Shown: positions 21,537 through 32,719 of the stretch, one piece after another
How the letters are laid out: every line of letters begins with the position of its first letter
Numbering within the stretch: the first letter of the stretch is position 1
Source of the DNA: Diphasiastrum complanatum
Taxonomy: Eukaryota; Streptophyta; Lycopodiopsida; Lycopodiales; Lycopodiaceae
Assembly: GCA_029204225.1 (NCBI GenBank)
Contig: CM055099.1
Location: forward strand, 55,193,848-55,257,847
DNA: 64,000 bases
Direction of reading: 5' to 3'
Notes under the pieces: generated by a model
What the model was told of the DNA's origin: nothing
The model's input: only the letters and a program-made list of their open reading frames with translations
The model's database searches: none
Translations under genes and position numbers: made by a program

Positions 21537-22191
21537 TGTGAAAAATACAGATCCTAAGTGGATCTAAACTCCAAGATCATTGGCTTGAATGCTTGCACTC
21601 CAAACTACATAAGCTAGGAATTGGCAACACATTCTATGCTACCTAGAATGCAAAGAACTTGATCAAAAAGCATTTATCACAAATGGAAACTTCCATAAAC
21701 ATCAAGTGCGGCCCAAAATAGCATTATATAGTCCATAATACATCAGCCTACCACTTTTGGAAAGCACCTAAGATCATACACAATAGCTTGAAGACAATAC
21801 ACACAACAATGCTCTCAATGGAGGAAGAAACAATGACAATGATCTATTGATCTCAATGAAGCATACAAAAGGTTTCTCCAACCTGTTCTCCACGACTTCC
21901 CTACTATTTATGGATGAGGAAGATGACTCTCTCTCCTCTCTCTAGAAGGTACTTGACCCTAGATATTCCCTATATAGGAAAAATAGCTAAAAATGGCTTA
22001 TATGACCAAAATACATCAAAATGGTCTCATTTTGAAGGGTATGAAATTTGACACTTCATCATACTGAAAAAATACAGTAAATAAAAACATTGTGGCCTTG
22101 TTCACACGTGTGAAACTCCAGAACCAAAACTATTTACAATTTTAGCCAATTTAGGCCTCAAACTAGCTAGGAAATGTTGACAATTTTCACA
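21537..22191 (-). repeat. 3' LTR of the intact copia element
   Basis: 655 bp. Differs from the other LTR at about 21725 (T versus C), within GAAGGGTATGAAATTTG (A versus G) and within GTGGCCTTGTTC (T versus G). The polyprotein stop codon TGA is formed by the third to fifth bases of this LTR on the minus strand. Confidence 0.95.
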
Positions 22192-25100
22192 CTCCCTCTT
22201 CAACATTGGATGCTAGTTTCAACATAGTCTTTGAGCACATTCCAAGATTAGATCTATGCATTAAATATAGGTCCTTTCCCAATGGTTTGGTGAAGATATC
22301 AGCCACACACTCCTTTGAAGAGACATGTTGAAGCTCCACCTCTTTGGCAATGACTTGATCTCTCACAAAATGGTGAGCAATCTCAATGTGCTTGCTCCTT
22401 GCATGAAAAACAGGATTGCTTGCCAAGCTTTGGGCTGAAAGGTTATCACAAAGTATGATTGGAGTCTTCTCTGGTTCCAGCAAGTGAAGATCCAATAACA
22501 TCCTCTTGATCCAAAGAATCTCCTTGGTGCATGTTGTTAATGCCTTGTACTCGGCTTCGGTGGAAGATAGAGAGATAGTTGGTTGCTTCTTTGATAGCCA
22601 TGAGACCACTCCATCTCCAAGATAGATTGCAAAGGCACTTGTTGACTTCCTATCCATTTGATCACCTGCAAAATCTGAATCTGAAAATCCACAAAGGTTA
22701 GGTGTAGTACCTCCATACAAGATGCCAAAATCTCTAGATCCCGAGATGTATCTAAGTACTCTCTTTCCTAGCTTCCAATGAGCCTCACTAGGATCTTGCA
22801 TAAATTGACTTAGTTTACCAACCACAAAGCTTAGATCAGGTCTTGTGATGGTTAACCATATAAGAGATCCTATTAGCTTTCTATAGAGAGTAATGTCCTT
22901 GAAGGATCTTTCATTACTTCTTGTAGTTAGCTTTACATTTGATTCCATAGGAGTAGAAACAACTTTACAATCTTCCATATGAAACCTTTTTAGAATAGAG
23001 TTAACATACTTTTCTTGACATATGAATGTAGATTTAGAAGTTCTAATAATCTCTATTCCTAAGATATAATGAAGTTTACCAAGATCTTGAATTTCAAACT
23101 CTCTTTTGAGTGCCATCTTGATTTCATCTATATCTAGATTGTTACCACCACTTAAGATAATGTCATCAACATAGATCAAAAGTAAAGTGATATCATTTTC
23201 ATTCAATCTAAAGTAGAGAGAATGATCATACTCACTCATAACAAAGTTTTGAGAAAGTAAGAAGGAATTGAGCTTAGCATACCAACTCCTTGGTGCTTGC
23301 TTTAGCCCATACAAACTCTTTTGGAGATAGCACACATGATTAGGCTCATCATGTGAAACATAGCCCTCGGGTTGCTCCATGTAAATATCTTCTTCAAGAT
23401 CACCATTCAAGAAGGCATTAGTAACATCCATTTGCCACATATCCCAATCATAAAGAGTTGCAAGAGAGATTAGGATTCGAATAGTTACCATCTTTGCCAC
23501 GGGTGCAAAGGTCTCATCATAGTCAATACCATATTCTTGAGCATACCCCTTTGCCACCAACCTTGCCTTGTACTTGTTGATTGATCCATCTTGATTTGTC
23601 TTGATCTTGAAGATCCACTTACAACCAATTGCCTTCTTGTCCTTTGGAAGCTTTACCAACCTCCATGTGTTGCTTTTGATGAGTGCTTGATGCTCATGAT
23701 CCATGGCTTGGATCCATTCCTTCTTTTGAATTGCTTCACCTACACAAGTTGGTTCATCAAAAGAGGTAAGAAAAGCAAAGTTAGAGTTGTCCACCACTTG
23801 CTTTCCTTTTTCATCATAGGTTAGCCTTGATGGCTTAGCCCTTTGCCTTTGAGTCTTCCTTGAAGTTTGCTTTGGAGTGGCATCTCCATCTTCATCCAAG
23901 ACATCTTGCACATCATGATGATTAGTAGGCACATCAACATCAACATCAACAACATTGGAAACATTCTCTTCATGAAAGATGACATCCCTACTTATGACAA
24001 CTTTCTTTGTAGAAGGAATGTACACTTTGTAAGCCTTGCTTACTTCACTATAGCCAACAAACACACCCTTCTTTGATGAAGGATCTTCTTTAGTTCTATC
24101 ATCAAGTGTGATATTGACAAAACATGTACATCCAAAGATCCTACAATGCTTGACACTCGGCCTTCTACCATAAAGAACCTCATGAGGAGTTTTACCATCC
24201 AAGGAAGCACTTGTCCATCTATTACATAGATAGTTAGCACATGCTAAAGCTTCCCCCCAAAAAGACTTAGCAAGATTAGCATGTAGTCTCATTGCCTTGG
24301 CACATTCACAAAGGGTTCTATTCTTCCTCTCGGCCACTCCATTCTGTTGTGGAGTCCTAGGACTAGACATCTCCCTCTTAATCCCATGTGCTATACAAAA
24401 GTCTTTGAACCTATTTGAGGTGTATTCCCCTCCATTATCAGATCTTAAGCATTTGATCTTTGTATTGAATTGGTTTTCCATTTCATTCTTGAACTTGACA
24501 AATGCAGCAAACACTTCATCCTTACTTTTAAGAAGATAGATCCAAGTATACCTACTAAAGTCATCAATGAAAGTTGCATACATCTTTGCCCCACCATTGC
24601 TAGTTGTACTAGAAGAATGAATATCAGAATGCACAAGTTGAAAAGCTTCTTTAGATCTAGAAGTAGATCTAGAATAAGCAAGTCTATGAGATTTGGACAA
24701 GGCACAATGTTCACAAACACTATTGTTTGCAACAAGACTTTTAGGGAGACCAAGAACAAGCTCTTTCTTTGCCATTACCTCCAAAGATTTGAAGTTGGGA
24801 TGGCCCAACCTCTTGTGCCAAACTTCTTGGTTTGTCAATTGCTCCCTAGCCATACATCCTTCATGATTAGAGATCACACATGCATCAAGCTTGAAAAGTT
24901 TACCATGCCTCCTACCTTGAGCAATCAAGGATCCACATTTACTTATCAAACATGCATCTCCAATGAACTCCACATCAAGTCCTTTGTCAATCATTTGACT
25001 TACACTAAGCAAATTCTTAGTGATTGAAGGAATGTACAAAACATTTTCAAGATTTGCTTTCCTATTTGTTGAAAGGGAAATAGGAATAGTGCCTATGCCT

Positions 25101-26140
25101 TTGATGTCACATTGACCATCATTTGCAGTGTAGATGATGTTACCTTCTCCCTCATAAGACAATAAGGATGTAAAGTATTCCTTATGTCTTGTCATGTGAG
25201 ATGAGGCTCCACTATCAATCCACCAAGGATCATTATCATCTATGTTGGCTAACAAACTTGAAGTCATAACAAGTGATTCACATGTGTTATGTTCTTCCTC
25301 ATCTATTGTAAGATTTCCTTGCCTCTCTCCTTGCTCTCTTTTCTTCTTATAACATTCATTTGCAAAATGACCTTTTATCCCACAATAAAAGCACTTGAAC
25401 TTTGACTTATTGTTCTTAGTAGAAGAGGAAGAGGAAGAGTGATCATCATGATCAAAGTTACCACCTTTGGACCATTTCCCTTTGCCTTTCCCTTTGCCCT
25501 TGAATTTGCCTTTTGTGAAGAAAGCCTCTTCACCTCCACCTTGCAAGGATGCACCATCAAGCTTTGATTGCAACCTATGTTCTTCAGCCAATAAGATTTC
25601 TTGCAAGTCAACCACACTTGGCAAGACTCTTTGAATGGCAAAACTTTGCACAAGGTTAGCATGTTCATTTAGCAAACCATTCAACATAACTTGGACTATT
25701 TCACCATCTTTTATGTTCTCATCAATGCATGCTAAATCATCACTTAGGGACTTAACTCTCAAGATAAATGCATGAGCACTTTCACCCTCTCTTTGCCTAC
25801 TAGAAAATATTTGTCTCCTTAGGGTCAATACCCTAGATGTGGACTTTGATTCAAAGAGCTTCTTTAAGGCATTCCATGCCTCACTTGCACTTTGACACTT
25901 TCCAACTTCCTTGAGAAGTTCATTTGTAACATTCATTTTAATGATATGAAGAGCCCTTTTGGCCTTCTTATCAAACCTTTGTTGCTCTTGAAGTGTGAGA
26001 GGTCTCTCTTCAATTTCTGCAACTATGTCCATGAGTTCATTCAACTCAAGTAAGGACTCCATCCTCACTTTCCAAGTAGAGTAGTTTGATGAACTCAACC
26101 TTTCACTAGACTCTAGCATGATCCCACCATTGGAAGCCAT
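22187..26140 (-). CDS. Copia Gag-Pol polyprotein (1317 aa)
   Basis: Encodes all retrotransposition proteins. Gag occupies residues 1-245 (LSSSNYSTWKVRMESLL near the start; basic GKFKGKGKGKGK at 211-222), with a CCHC zinc knuckle at 250-263 (C250, C253, H258, C263). Protease has DSGAS at 309-313. The pre-integrase motif WHKRLGH is at 441-447 with C476 and C479. The integrase catalytic triad is present: D506 (HSDIH), D568 (RSDNGGEY), E604 (GVAERKNRT). Reverse transcriptase covers about 820-1060 with KWIFKIKTNQDGS, the motif MDVTNAFLNG and YVDD at 990-993. RNase H covers about 1150-1290 with DSDFAG, SSTEAEY and ADIFTKPL. No stop or frameshift interrupts it, and length and order are typical of plant copia. 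The ATG at 26140 precedes a normal Gag start. Gag and Pol share one frame, so Gag excess would need another mechanism; none is visible. Confidence 0.97.
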   Translation of the reverse strand: MASNGGIMLESSERLSSSNYSTWKVRMESLLELNELMDIVAEIEERPLTLQEQQRFDKKAKRALHIIKMNVTNELLKEVGKCQSASEAWNALKKLFESKSTSRVLTLRRQIFSSRQREGESAHAFILRVKSLSDDLACIDENIKDGEIVQVMLNGLLNEHANLVQSFAIQRVLPSVVDLQEILLAEEHRLQSKLDGASLQGGGEEAFFTKGKFKGKGKGKGKWSKGGNFDHDDHSSSSSSTKNNKSKFKCFYCGIKGHFANECYKKKREQGERQGNLTIDEEEHNTCESLVMTSSLLANIDDNDPWWIDSGASSHMTRHKEYFTSLLSYEGEGNIIYTANDGQCDIKGIGTIPISLSTNRKANLENVLYIPSITKNLLSVSQMIDKGLDVEFIGDACLISKCGSLIAQGRRHGKLFKLDACVISNHEGCMAREQLTNQEVWHKRLGHPNFKSLEVMAKKELVLGLPKSLVANNSVCEHCALSKSHRLAYSRSTSRSKEAFQLVHSDIHSSSTTSNGGAKMYATFIDDFSRYTWIYLLKSKDEVFAAFVKFKNEMENQFNTKIKCLRSDNGGEYTSNRFKDFCIAHGIKREMSSPRTPQQNGVAERKNRTLCECAKAMRLHANLAKSFWGEALACANYLCNRWTSASLDGKTPHEVLYGRRPSVKHCRIFGCTCFVNITLDDRTKEDPSSKKGVFVGYSEVSKAYKVYIPSTKKVVISRDVIFHEENVSNVVDVDVDVPTNHHDVQDVLDEDGDATPKQTSRKTQRQRAKPSRLTYDEKGKQVVDNSNFAFLTSFDEPTCVGEAIQKKEWIQAMDHEHQALIKSNTWRLVKLPKDKKAIGCKWIFKIKTNQDGSINKYKARLVAKGYAQEYGIDYDETFAPVAKMVTIRILISLATLYDWDMWQMDVTNAFLNGDLEEDIYMEQPEGYVSHDEPNHVCYLQKSLYGLKQAPRSWYAKLNSFLLSQNFVMSEYDHSLYFRLNENDITLLLIYVDDIILSGGNNLDIDEIKMALKREFEIQDLGKLHYILGIEIIRTSKSTFICQEKYVNSILKRFHMEDCKVVSTPMESNVKLTTRSNERSFKDITLYRKLIGSLIWLTITRPDLSFVVGKLSQFMQDPSEAHWKLGKRVLRYISGSRDFGILYGGTTPNLCGFSDSDFAGDQMDRKSTSAFAIYLGDGVVSWLSKKQPTISLSSTEAEYKALTTCTKEILWIKRMLLDLHLLEPEKTPIILCDNLSAQSLASNPVFHARSKHIEIAHHFVRDQVIAKEVELQHVSSKECVADIFTKPLGKDLYLMHRSNLGMCSKTMLKLASNVEEGV

Positions 26141-27299
26141 GATTCTAATGTTTCTTCAACTTTTAGGTTCTGTCCTAAAGCACTTAGCACTCACTTTTCT
26201 CTCAACAAATGATAGATAAAGAGATCTATGAAGATTTAGGACCCTAAAACACTTCTATCTTGAACCTAGATGGTTTCCAAGCATAGAAAGGAAGATTGAA
26301 ACACATGCAACACTTTGCACACACTAAGAATGGATTACAAAATCAAACCAACCTGAACACACTCTTGCTTAAGCTCTCAAACTTTCCAGCAAGTGACCAA
26401 ATCAAGTTATGGTGTGAAGAGTTACTTGCATTCTTAGAAAATACCCAAAACTAGGATGCCAAGATTACCTAGTAATGAACAAACTTGATCAACATATGAT
26501 CAACACACTAAGATATTGATTCAACCTGTAAAACCACATGTAAACCACACTTCTAAAAGTTTATAAACTCCAGCAAGTGATAAATACAAGATTTAGAGGT
26601 GAATGAATGAGCACACTTAGTGATCACAAGACTAGCTTCACTATCTTGTCAAATCTTGGTGTTTAGATGTAGATCTAAGATCACTTCACATGAGAATGTT
26701 CCTCAACCTGTTAAGAACCTGAAAACACACTTGCATAATGGTTAACACCTTCCAGCAAATGCTCCAATCAAATTACATAAGGAGAGTTACTTACATGCTC
26801 AACAAAGTACACCAAAATTTATGCCAAAATTGATGACAATCTTTACAATATGCTCTTCACAATGGAGCTTACAATATGTTCACCCAAAAAAGGGGATCTT
26901 TCATCCAAATGGGAGCTTTGCTCAGCCTTTAGGAGAATTACAACTCACTCAAAAGAGCATTTGTCATCCACTTAAGGAGAAGTTTCATCCACTTAAGGAG
27001 AGTGTTCATCCAAGAATGGAGATTGTCAACAATAGGATTGAAAAGAACATTGTTAGTATTGAATATGCACAAGCCTCACAATCACAAATGATTAGGTGTT
27101 ATGATCTGATCCAAAATAGTTTCTTTTCAGCCTCTGATCTTCAATAGACCTGAAATATGCTTTTGATCCACAAGTTCAACTCACAAAACAAAGGTTAGTA
27201 AGATTTGATCAACAAAGCAATGCAAAATCATGCTAGAACTTGATCAAACATCCAAATATCACCAAAAATGGAATACTTACTGTAAATAGAAGCCAACCA
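26141..27299 (-). other. Leader of the copia element with repeated segments
   Basis: About 1.16 kb between primer-binding site and Gag, long for a copia leader. It contains three diverged copies of a block built from CAACCTG, ACACACTT and CCAGCAAGTG-type words (starting near 26345, 26522 and 26703), and a short tandem CATCCACTTAAGGAGA at about 26967-27010. No conserved protein is seen. Confidence 0.6.
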
Positions 27300-27311
27300 G
27301 CTCTGATACCA
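27300..27311 (-). other. tRNA-Met(i) primer-binding site of the copia element
   Basis: Minus strand TGGTATCAGAGC, directly joined to the 5' LTR. Confidence 0.95.
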
Positions 27312-27966
27312 TGTGAAAAATACAGATCCTAAGTGGATCTAAACTCCAAGATCATTGGCTTGAATGCTTGCACTCCAAACTACATAAGCTAGGAATTGGC
27401 AACACATTCTATGCTACCTAGAATGCAAAGAACTTGATCAAAAAGCATTTATCACAAATGGAAACTTCCATAAACATCAAGTGCGGCCCAAAATAGCATT
27501 ATACAGTCCATAATACATCAGCCTACCACTTTTGGAAAGCACCTAAGATCATACACAATAGCTTGAAGACAATACACACAACAATGCTCTCAATGGAGGA
27601 AGAAACAATGACAATGATCTATTGATCTCAATGAAGCATACAAAAGGTTTCTCCAACCTGTTCTCCACGACTTCCCTACTATTTATGGATGAGGAAGATG
27701 ACTCTCTCTCCTCTCTCTAGAAGGTACTTGACCCTAGATATTCCCTATATAGGAAAAATAGCTAAAAATGGCTTATATGACCAAAATACATCAAAATGGT
27801 CTCATTTTGAAGGGTATGAAGTTTGACACTTCATCATACTGAAAAAATACAGTAAATAAAAACATTGTGGCCTGGTTCACACGTGTGAAACTCCAGAACC
27901 AAAACTATTTACAATTTTAGCCAATTTAGGCCTCAAACTAGCTAGGAAATGTTGACAATTTTCACA
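27312..27966 (-). repeat. 5' LTR of the intact copia element
   Basis: 655 bp, TGTGAAAAATACAG to GACAATTTTCACA on the plus strand. Minus-strand CTATATAGGG (near 27743-27752) is a TATA-box candidate. TTTGG target duplication follows at 27967-27971. Confidence 0.95.
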
Positions 27967-27971
27967 TTTGG

Positions 27972-28430
27972 CACTCTCATCTCTCTATGACAAACAATAG
28001 ATTCTTTTATTGATAAAGAAAGGTTTACTTCAAGTGCAATATCCAACCCCTAAACATCTCGGTTTTTAGATGTTCGACAGTGAGTGACTAGGAAATGTAT
28101 ATTCCAACGGGGTATCCTAGCCACTGTGATCCTAAGTGAATATGCCAGTAGGTTGAGTTTTTAGCTCTAAATGATATATTCCAACCATGTCGAGTATAGA
28201 CCTACCTCATGTATTCCAAGGAGATAGGGTGTTGATCCATTAGACACCATCTTTATACTTGACACCAAAGAAAAACACCTCAAAAAATTAACATTTATAG
28301 TCCTTCTTATAACTTTTAGATATCATTACAAGGCACACAACAAAAGAGACACAACCCAATAGAATTCTCAAAAAAAATAGCATGAATCAAATTGTAGTGT
28401 GAATAGTACTTGGAAATTGTGCCAAGCCTG
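27972..28430. other. Unassigned sequence right of the copia element
   Basis: AT-rich flank continuing the insertion target; no gene seen. Confidence 0.35.
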
Positions 28431-28439
28431 GTTCAAAGA

Positions 28440-30452
28440 ACCCGGGCCCAAAAGGCGGCCAAAAACATCCATAATAGAGCTGTCAAAGGAAGAGAGAAGA
28501 TGCAAAAAGTCTTGAGCAGGGGGGAAAATCCACAGTAAATAAGAAGGACGCTAGATAAAGCAAGACGTCAAGATGCCAAACGTGACCTGAGTGTCGCCCA
28601 GCCGAGCAGATCTGAATGAGCAACATCCTCCTGGAGAGCCTCACCAAGACTAGCAGAGCTGAATGAAGCAGACCCAAAAGGAATACCCAGAATGCGAATG
28701 CCATCCGAAGGAGCAAGGAGACCTTGAGGAGGAACAAAGTCCAGGGGAAGACCTGCAGGAGACCACACTAAACACGAGCAGGACCAACAATATGAGTGTC
28801 ATCAACAACGGAGGAAATGAGCAGGAGGGAAAGGCCTCTACAGAAGCTCGAAGTGCACGAAAATGAGCCAGAGCAAAAAGAGGACCACTCAAAAAATCAC
28901 CTTGACGAGTACCTGCTGCAGATTGGATAGTAGAAAGATCCCCAGAGCGCACATGGTGATTGTAAAAGAGAGGAGTCTCAAAAGCATAGAACAACCGCAC
29001 AAATGGGATAAGCTGAGCCAACTCACCACTAGCCACGTGCAGCTCCTGAAAGATCGTAGCTCTAGAAACAGAATTAAAAGCATTGAAAACATCCACTTGG
29101 AAAACAACCCAGTGAGGATGGAGATCAAGGGTGGCATGCAAACCATGAATGATAGGTTCACAGCCACTAGGAGTAGAGATGCCAAATTTATGAGGGGAGA
29201 GAAAAGAGATGAAAATTTGTTGAAACTGAAAACAGATAGAGCGACTAACAAGACGGAAGAGGACTTCGCCAATAGCGATGGGATGGACACCACCTGAGGC
29301 TTTAGTCATGGCGATCAAACGAGATGCAGACAAAAGACGTGCCATAAAAGAAGGAATGTGACTAGAGGCGATAAAAGAGCAGACCTGAAAGAGTTGAACA
29401 AATCCACTAGCAAAGTCTTCAGGTGGAAAGCAATCACGAAGGTGTTCATAGACCAAATCGGAGGGACCACCAACAACAAGACGAGGACTACGATGGAAGG
29501 CACGAGAGAAAGAATCACGATCAAGCACCAAGTCAACATCAGACACAAATTCCTCCACAAACAAGGGAAGAATGCTTTCAAAAGAAGGATGAAGAGCTTG
29601 GAGAGCAGCAACAGTATCAGCAAAAGAGAGAGTGAGTGTGAGAGGAGCTAAAGCTTGAGCTACGTGAGAATACTCACCAACTTGCCCAAGATGTAGGGTG
29701 CGACAAAGGCGACGATGGAGAGGTGGGGCGCCTTGAGGTTGAGAGTCATGTGAGTTATGAGCAACAAGTGCCTGACAGCATGTAAAGTGTTCATCATAAA
29801 GCGTTTCCCACTCTCCCGATAGAAAACGAAGGTGAGCACGCGTTTTTCTATGACTAGCATCCCCACCCCTCGGAGGGAGGACTAGACACCAAAGGGGAAA
29901 AAGAAGAAACAAATTCTAAGCCGCAATGTCAAAGGGGTCAATAGTTAAGCGATCAAGAGGAAGACACATAGGAACTTGAGTTTCACAAGAGAGAGCAAGG
30001 GGAATATGAAAGTAGAGCCTTGGATGAGGGAAGCCCAAGTGAAAAGCTCCGAGGACATCAAGGGAAAAAATCCAAGACCAAGCTGAAGCAGAGGGTGAAT
30101 GGGGTGCCAAAAGAGGAGGGCGATCTTGAGATGACTGAAGCAACGCAAGACAAGAATGCTGGTGACGAGCAAGACCTCCTCTAGGAGAGAAGAAATGACC
30201 GCAAGCATGACAAGGAATCCATTTAGGGAGTTGAGAAGGCAATGCAACAAGGATCGAAGGAGGTTCACAACCAAGCGAGGGGGCAACAATGCCATGGGAA
30301 GAGGTGGGCGAATGAGGAACGGAGGGTGATGAGGCAAGCGCGGAACCCAACACAGCTTGACGTGAACGAGGAGAGGAGTCTGGAGGGGGAGATACAGTTA
30401 AAGGAGGTCATTTGAGACTGAGAGAACAAAGTTGGGAGATGTTCGAAGCCAT
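28440..30452 (-). pseudogene. Reverse transcriptase gene with N-terminal C2H2 zinc finger, decayed (non-LTR-like)
   Basis: Minus strand. A frame starting at ATG 30452 (MASNISQLCS) runs to about 28800 with two in-frame stops: TGA at 30408-30410 and TAG at 29916-29918. A serine/proline-rich start leads to a finger CHACGHFF...LARHQHSC (about 30150-30212). The RT domain then shows SRLIAMTKASGGVHPIAIGE and LVSRSICFQF, motif A VFQVDVFNAFNSVSR, and AAGTRQGDFLSGPLFALAH. Near 28800 a frame change carries the reading into VVDDTHIVGPARV, the motif C region (the usual YADD is VVDD). After that, WSPAGLPLDFVPPQG and IRILGIPFGSASF (about 28640-28760) continue the domain to about 28440. I see neither a copia/gypsy pattern nor an endonuclease, integrase or RNase H. 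N-terminal fingers occur in R2-type non-LTR elements; exact affiliation is open. Confidence 0.7.
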
Positions 30453-32120
30453 GAGAACAACTGTACAAAGGGATCCCAGTGATGGACCACCTCACCAACT
30501 GAACTGAGATCTTTTTTATATTTTTTGATTTTTCTTCACACGCAATGTCGTTAACCTCAATGGAGCCGTCGGCCATTGTAGACCTTTTGCAATAGATTCT
30601 AGAGAACTTGCCTAAACAAAAGCGCCCAACAAAACTCTGAAAGACCAGCAATAGGAATTTTTTTTGAAAGCTCTACTGCTACTCCTTTGCTGCCAAGTGG
30701 AACATCTTCTTTAGGTAGTTGCAGTCGGTACGGTACACCCTATTTTTCTAAATATGATGGGAAGTACTTCTCAAGGTAGCGTCTACCACTGACTAGCTTG
30801 CCCACAGCCAAAGACGTCCTAATACCTTTCCAAAATGATTGCTTGGAAAGCCCGAAGATCAAATAAAAGACAATGATTTGGAAAATGTTGACTGTCAGTC
30901 ATAACTCCAATTTTTTTTTTTTTGGTTCAATATTCTGCACTACAGTTTTTATTCTGATGTTGAAATGCTTTTGATCTGAATTTTGGGTCAGAATTGCGAT
31001 GCTGCTCCACTATTTCCTGTCACTGACAATATTATCTAGAAAAATTTCAGAGTCCTGATCTAAAATACTACAAGCTGATCATTGAACTTCGTAGATCTTT
31101 TGAAGACAGAGCCACGGAAATCTAACTCCAAACTAATTAGTACTCTGTTGCAAACTGATTGCTAGTTTGCTATATGCTATAGTGTTGCAAATTCAACTCG
31201 AAACTAGTCGCTACTCTAGAAAGCCAAAAGCAACTCTTGAAACTGCTTGCTACTCTTGCTCAACGCCAGTTCCTTGCCTGCAACACGCCACTCGGATCGC
31301 ATCCGATAGGCTAACCAGATGCAGAAGAAACAATGATGAGAAACTGTGATCCTTAAGCCACATCAATCGCTGATATGAGGTCTGAACTCCTTCACAAGTT
31401 TATATCACCATGTCAAGCTTGGCCACCACCTCGTATCTAGCAGCTTTCATTAATTTTGGATTTCCTACAAACGGCTCTCCAACACTCGCTTCAGTGTGAT
31501 TGTAGTAGAAGACTTGTAGATGTGTCATAGTAGAAAGTCTGCTTCGGTAAATAGTGATGCATTAGCAATTTTCCATCTTAAGTGCAATTGGAAGTAACCA
31601 TTCTGTCTCAAAAAACGTTGGTAGATGTTGTAGCCATTTTGCCTCAAAATGTGTTGATAGAGTATCAATCTCAAATTCTTCCTCAACATGTTAACAGATT
31701 ATGTATTTCAAATGCGATTGGTAGTAGAAAATATCCTTCTTTGTCATTGCGATGGGATGGCACACTTCTGCCCATTGGTTGCTCTCTCATAATCTCAGTA
31801 GAAATAGTAATAGAGCAAAGGAAGAACTTTCGCTCTATGTAGATGATCTTGGTAATATTTTTGGCTCAAATGTGACCTCCAAAGCAGTGATGGCATCTCT
31901 CTATCAATGGAATCAAATAGTGACAGATCTTCATGGTACCTGTATCACATCCATCCCGTGCACCTAGATTGGCTTATGTTTCCACTCCTAGTAGATTTTC
32001 TATATGCCCATCTCATATCCATGCATTTTGGAGATATGCTAATGTAATCTCTTTATACGGTAGCGAATAACGGATACAATTGATTTCGATAAGTGTCTAG
32101 AGGTATTGATGGAAAGTGTA
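30453..32120. other. Unassigned AT-rich region
   Basis: No recognisable gene. 31580-31960 has open stretches of protein-like look (for example ILSQKTLVDVVAILPQNVL) but I cannot match them to a family. Confidence 0.35.
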
Positions 32121-32705
32121 TGTTAGCTAATGCCATGCCCCTGAGGTAGCGATGCAGTGTCTCATTACCCAAAAATGGTTTTCAGTAGAGATGAAGTTGA
32201 GAGCCAAGTCTGAGAGCACGAGAATCATTAGTGCTAGGCTAAATGAATATTGTGTGAGCCCCATGGTATTTCCCGAAAGATGGATAGCCATGTGGGACCT
32301 AGCAGTTTAGACTATCTCAACTTGAGTTATGTTTTTATTAAAGAGGCCTCCTATTATCAAGTAAGAGGTGGAACTCAAATCATTATAGATTGGGGTTCAC
32401 TCAGTTGCAAGAGATGGACTCCAAAATAAGATACAATTGGGTTCTACAGCTCGTGGGTATAGATAGAGGCCTCCACCACGAGTTCCATATAAGCATGTAA
32501 TCTGTATTAAAATGTTGTTGCTTTGTTAATTGAAGATTCTACTACTTTCATTTCTTTCCATGCTCCATCTTTATGCATATAGTTTGGGTATGTATGAATG
32601 TGTTTGTTGTTGTTCATTTCTCTTTTAAGGATTGGTTTGGGATTAGTATCAGGTAGATGTGCAGGGCTTGGAGGCTGATCCATCATTCCATTCAATTCAG
32701 ATGCT
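32121..32705 (+). repeat. Left LTR-like repeat of the composite
   Basis: Begins TGTTAGCTAATGCCATGCCCCTGA and is co-linear with 42509-43085 (shared GAGATGAAGTTGAGAGCC, AAAGAGGCCTCCTATTATCA, GTGCAGGGCTTGGAGGCTGA). The two diverge after CATTCCATTCAATTCA. Confidence 0.65.
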
Positions 32706-32719
32706 TCTCTATCCATCCC

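Larger units (their letters stand above)
21537..27966 (-). mobile_element. Complete Ty1/copia retrotransposon
   Basis: A 6430-bp element with two LTRs of exactly 655 bp (21537-22191 and 27312-27966). The ends are TGTGAAAA...TTTTCACA, and the 5-bp target duplication TTTGG flanks it (21532-21536 and 27967-27971). The primer-binding site for initiator tRNA-Met abuts the right LTR (27300-27311), and a polypurine tract GAAGAGGGAG (minus strand, 22192-22201) abuts the left LTR. A single open frame of 1317 codons encodes gag and pol. I count three base differences between the LTRs by eye, so the insertion is recent. It is the only element in the window with every structural part intact and may still be active. 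Confidence 0.95.

Noticed and set aside
31752-31967. SLYVDDLGNIFGSN, a YVDD that looks like a copia RT catalytic motif
   Set aside because: No RT motif precedes or follows it in any frame, so the four residues are most likely chance.
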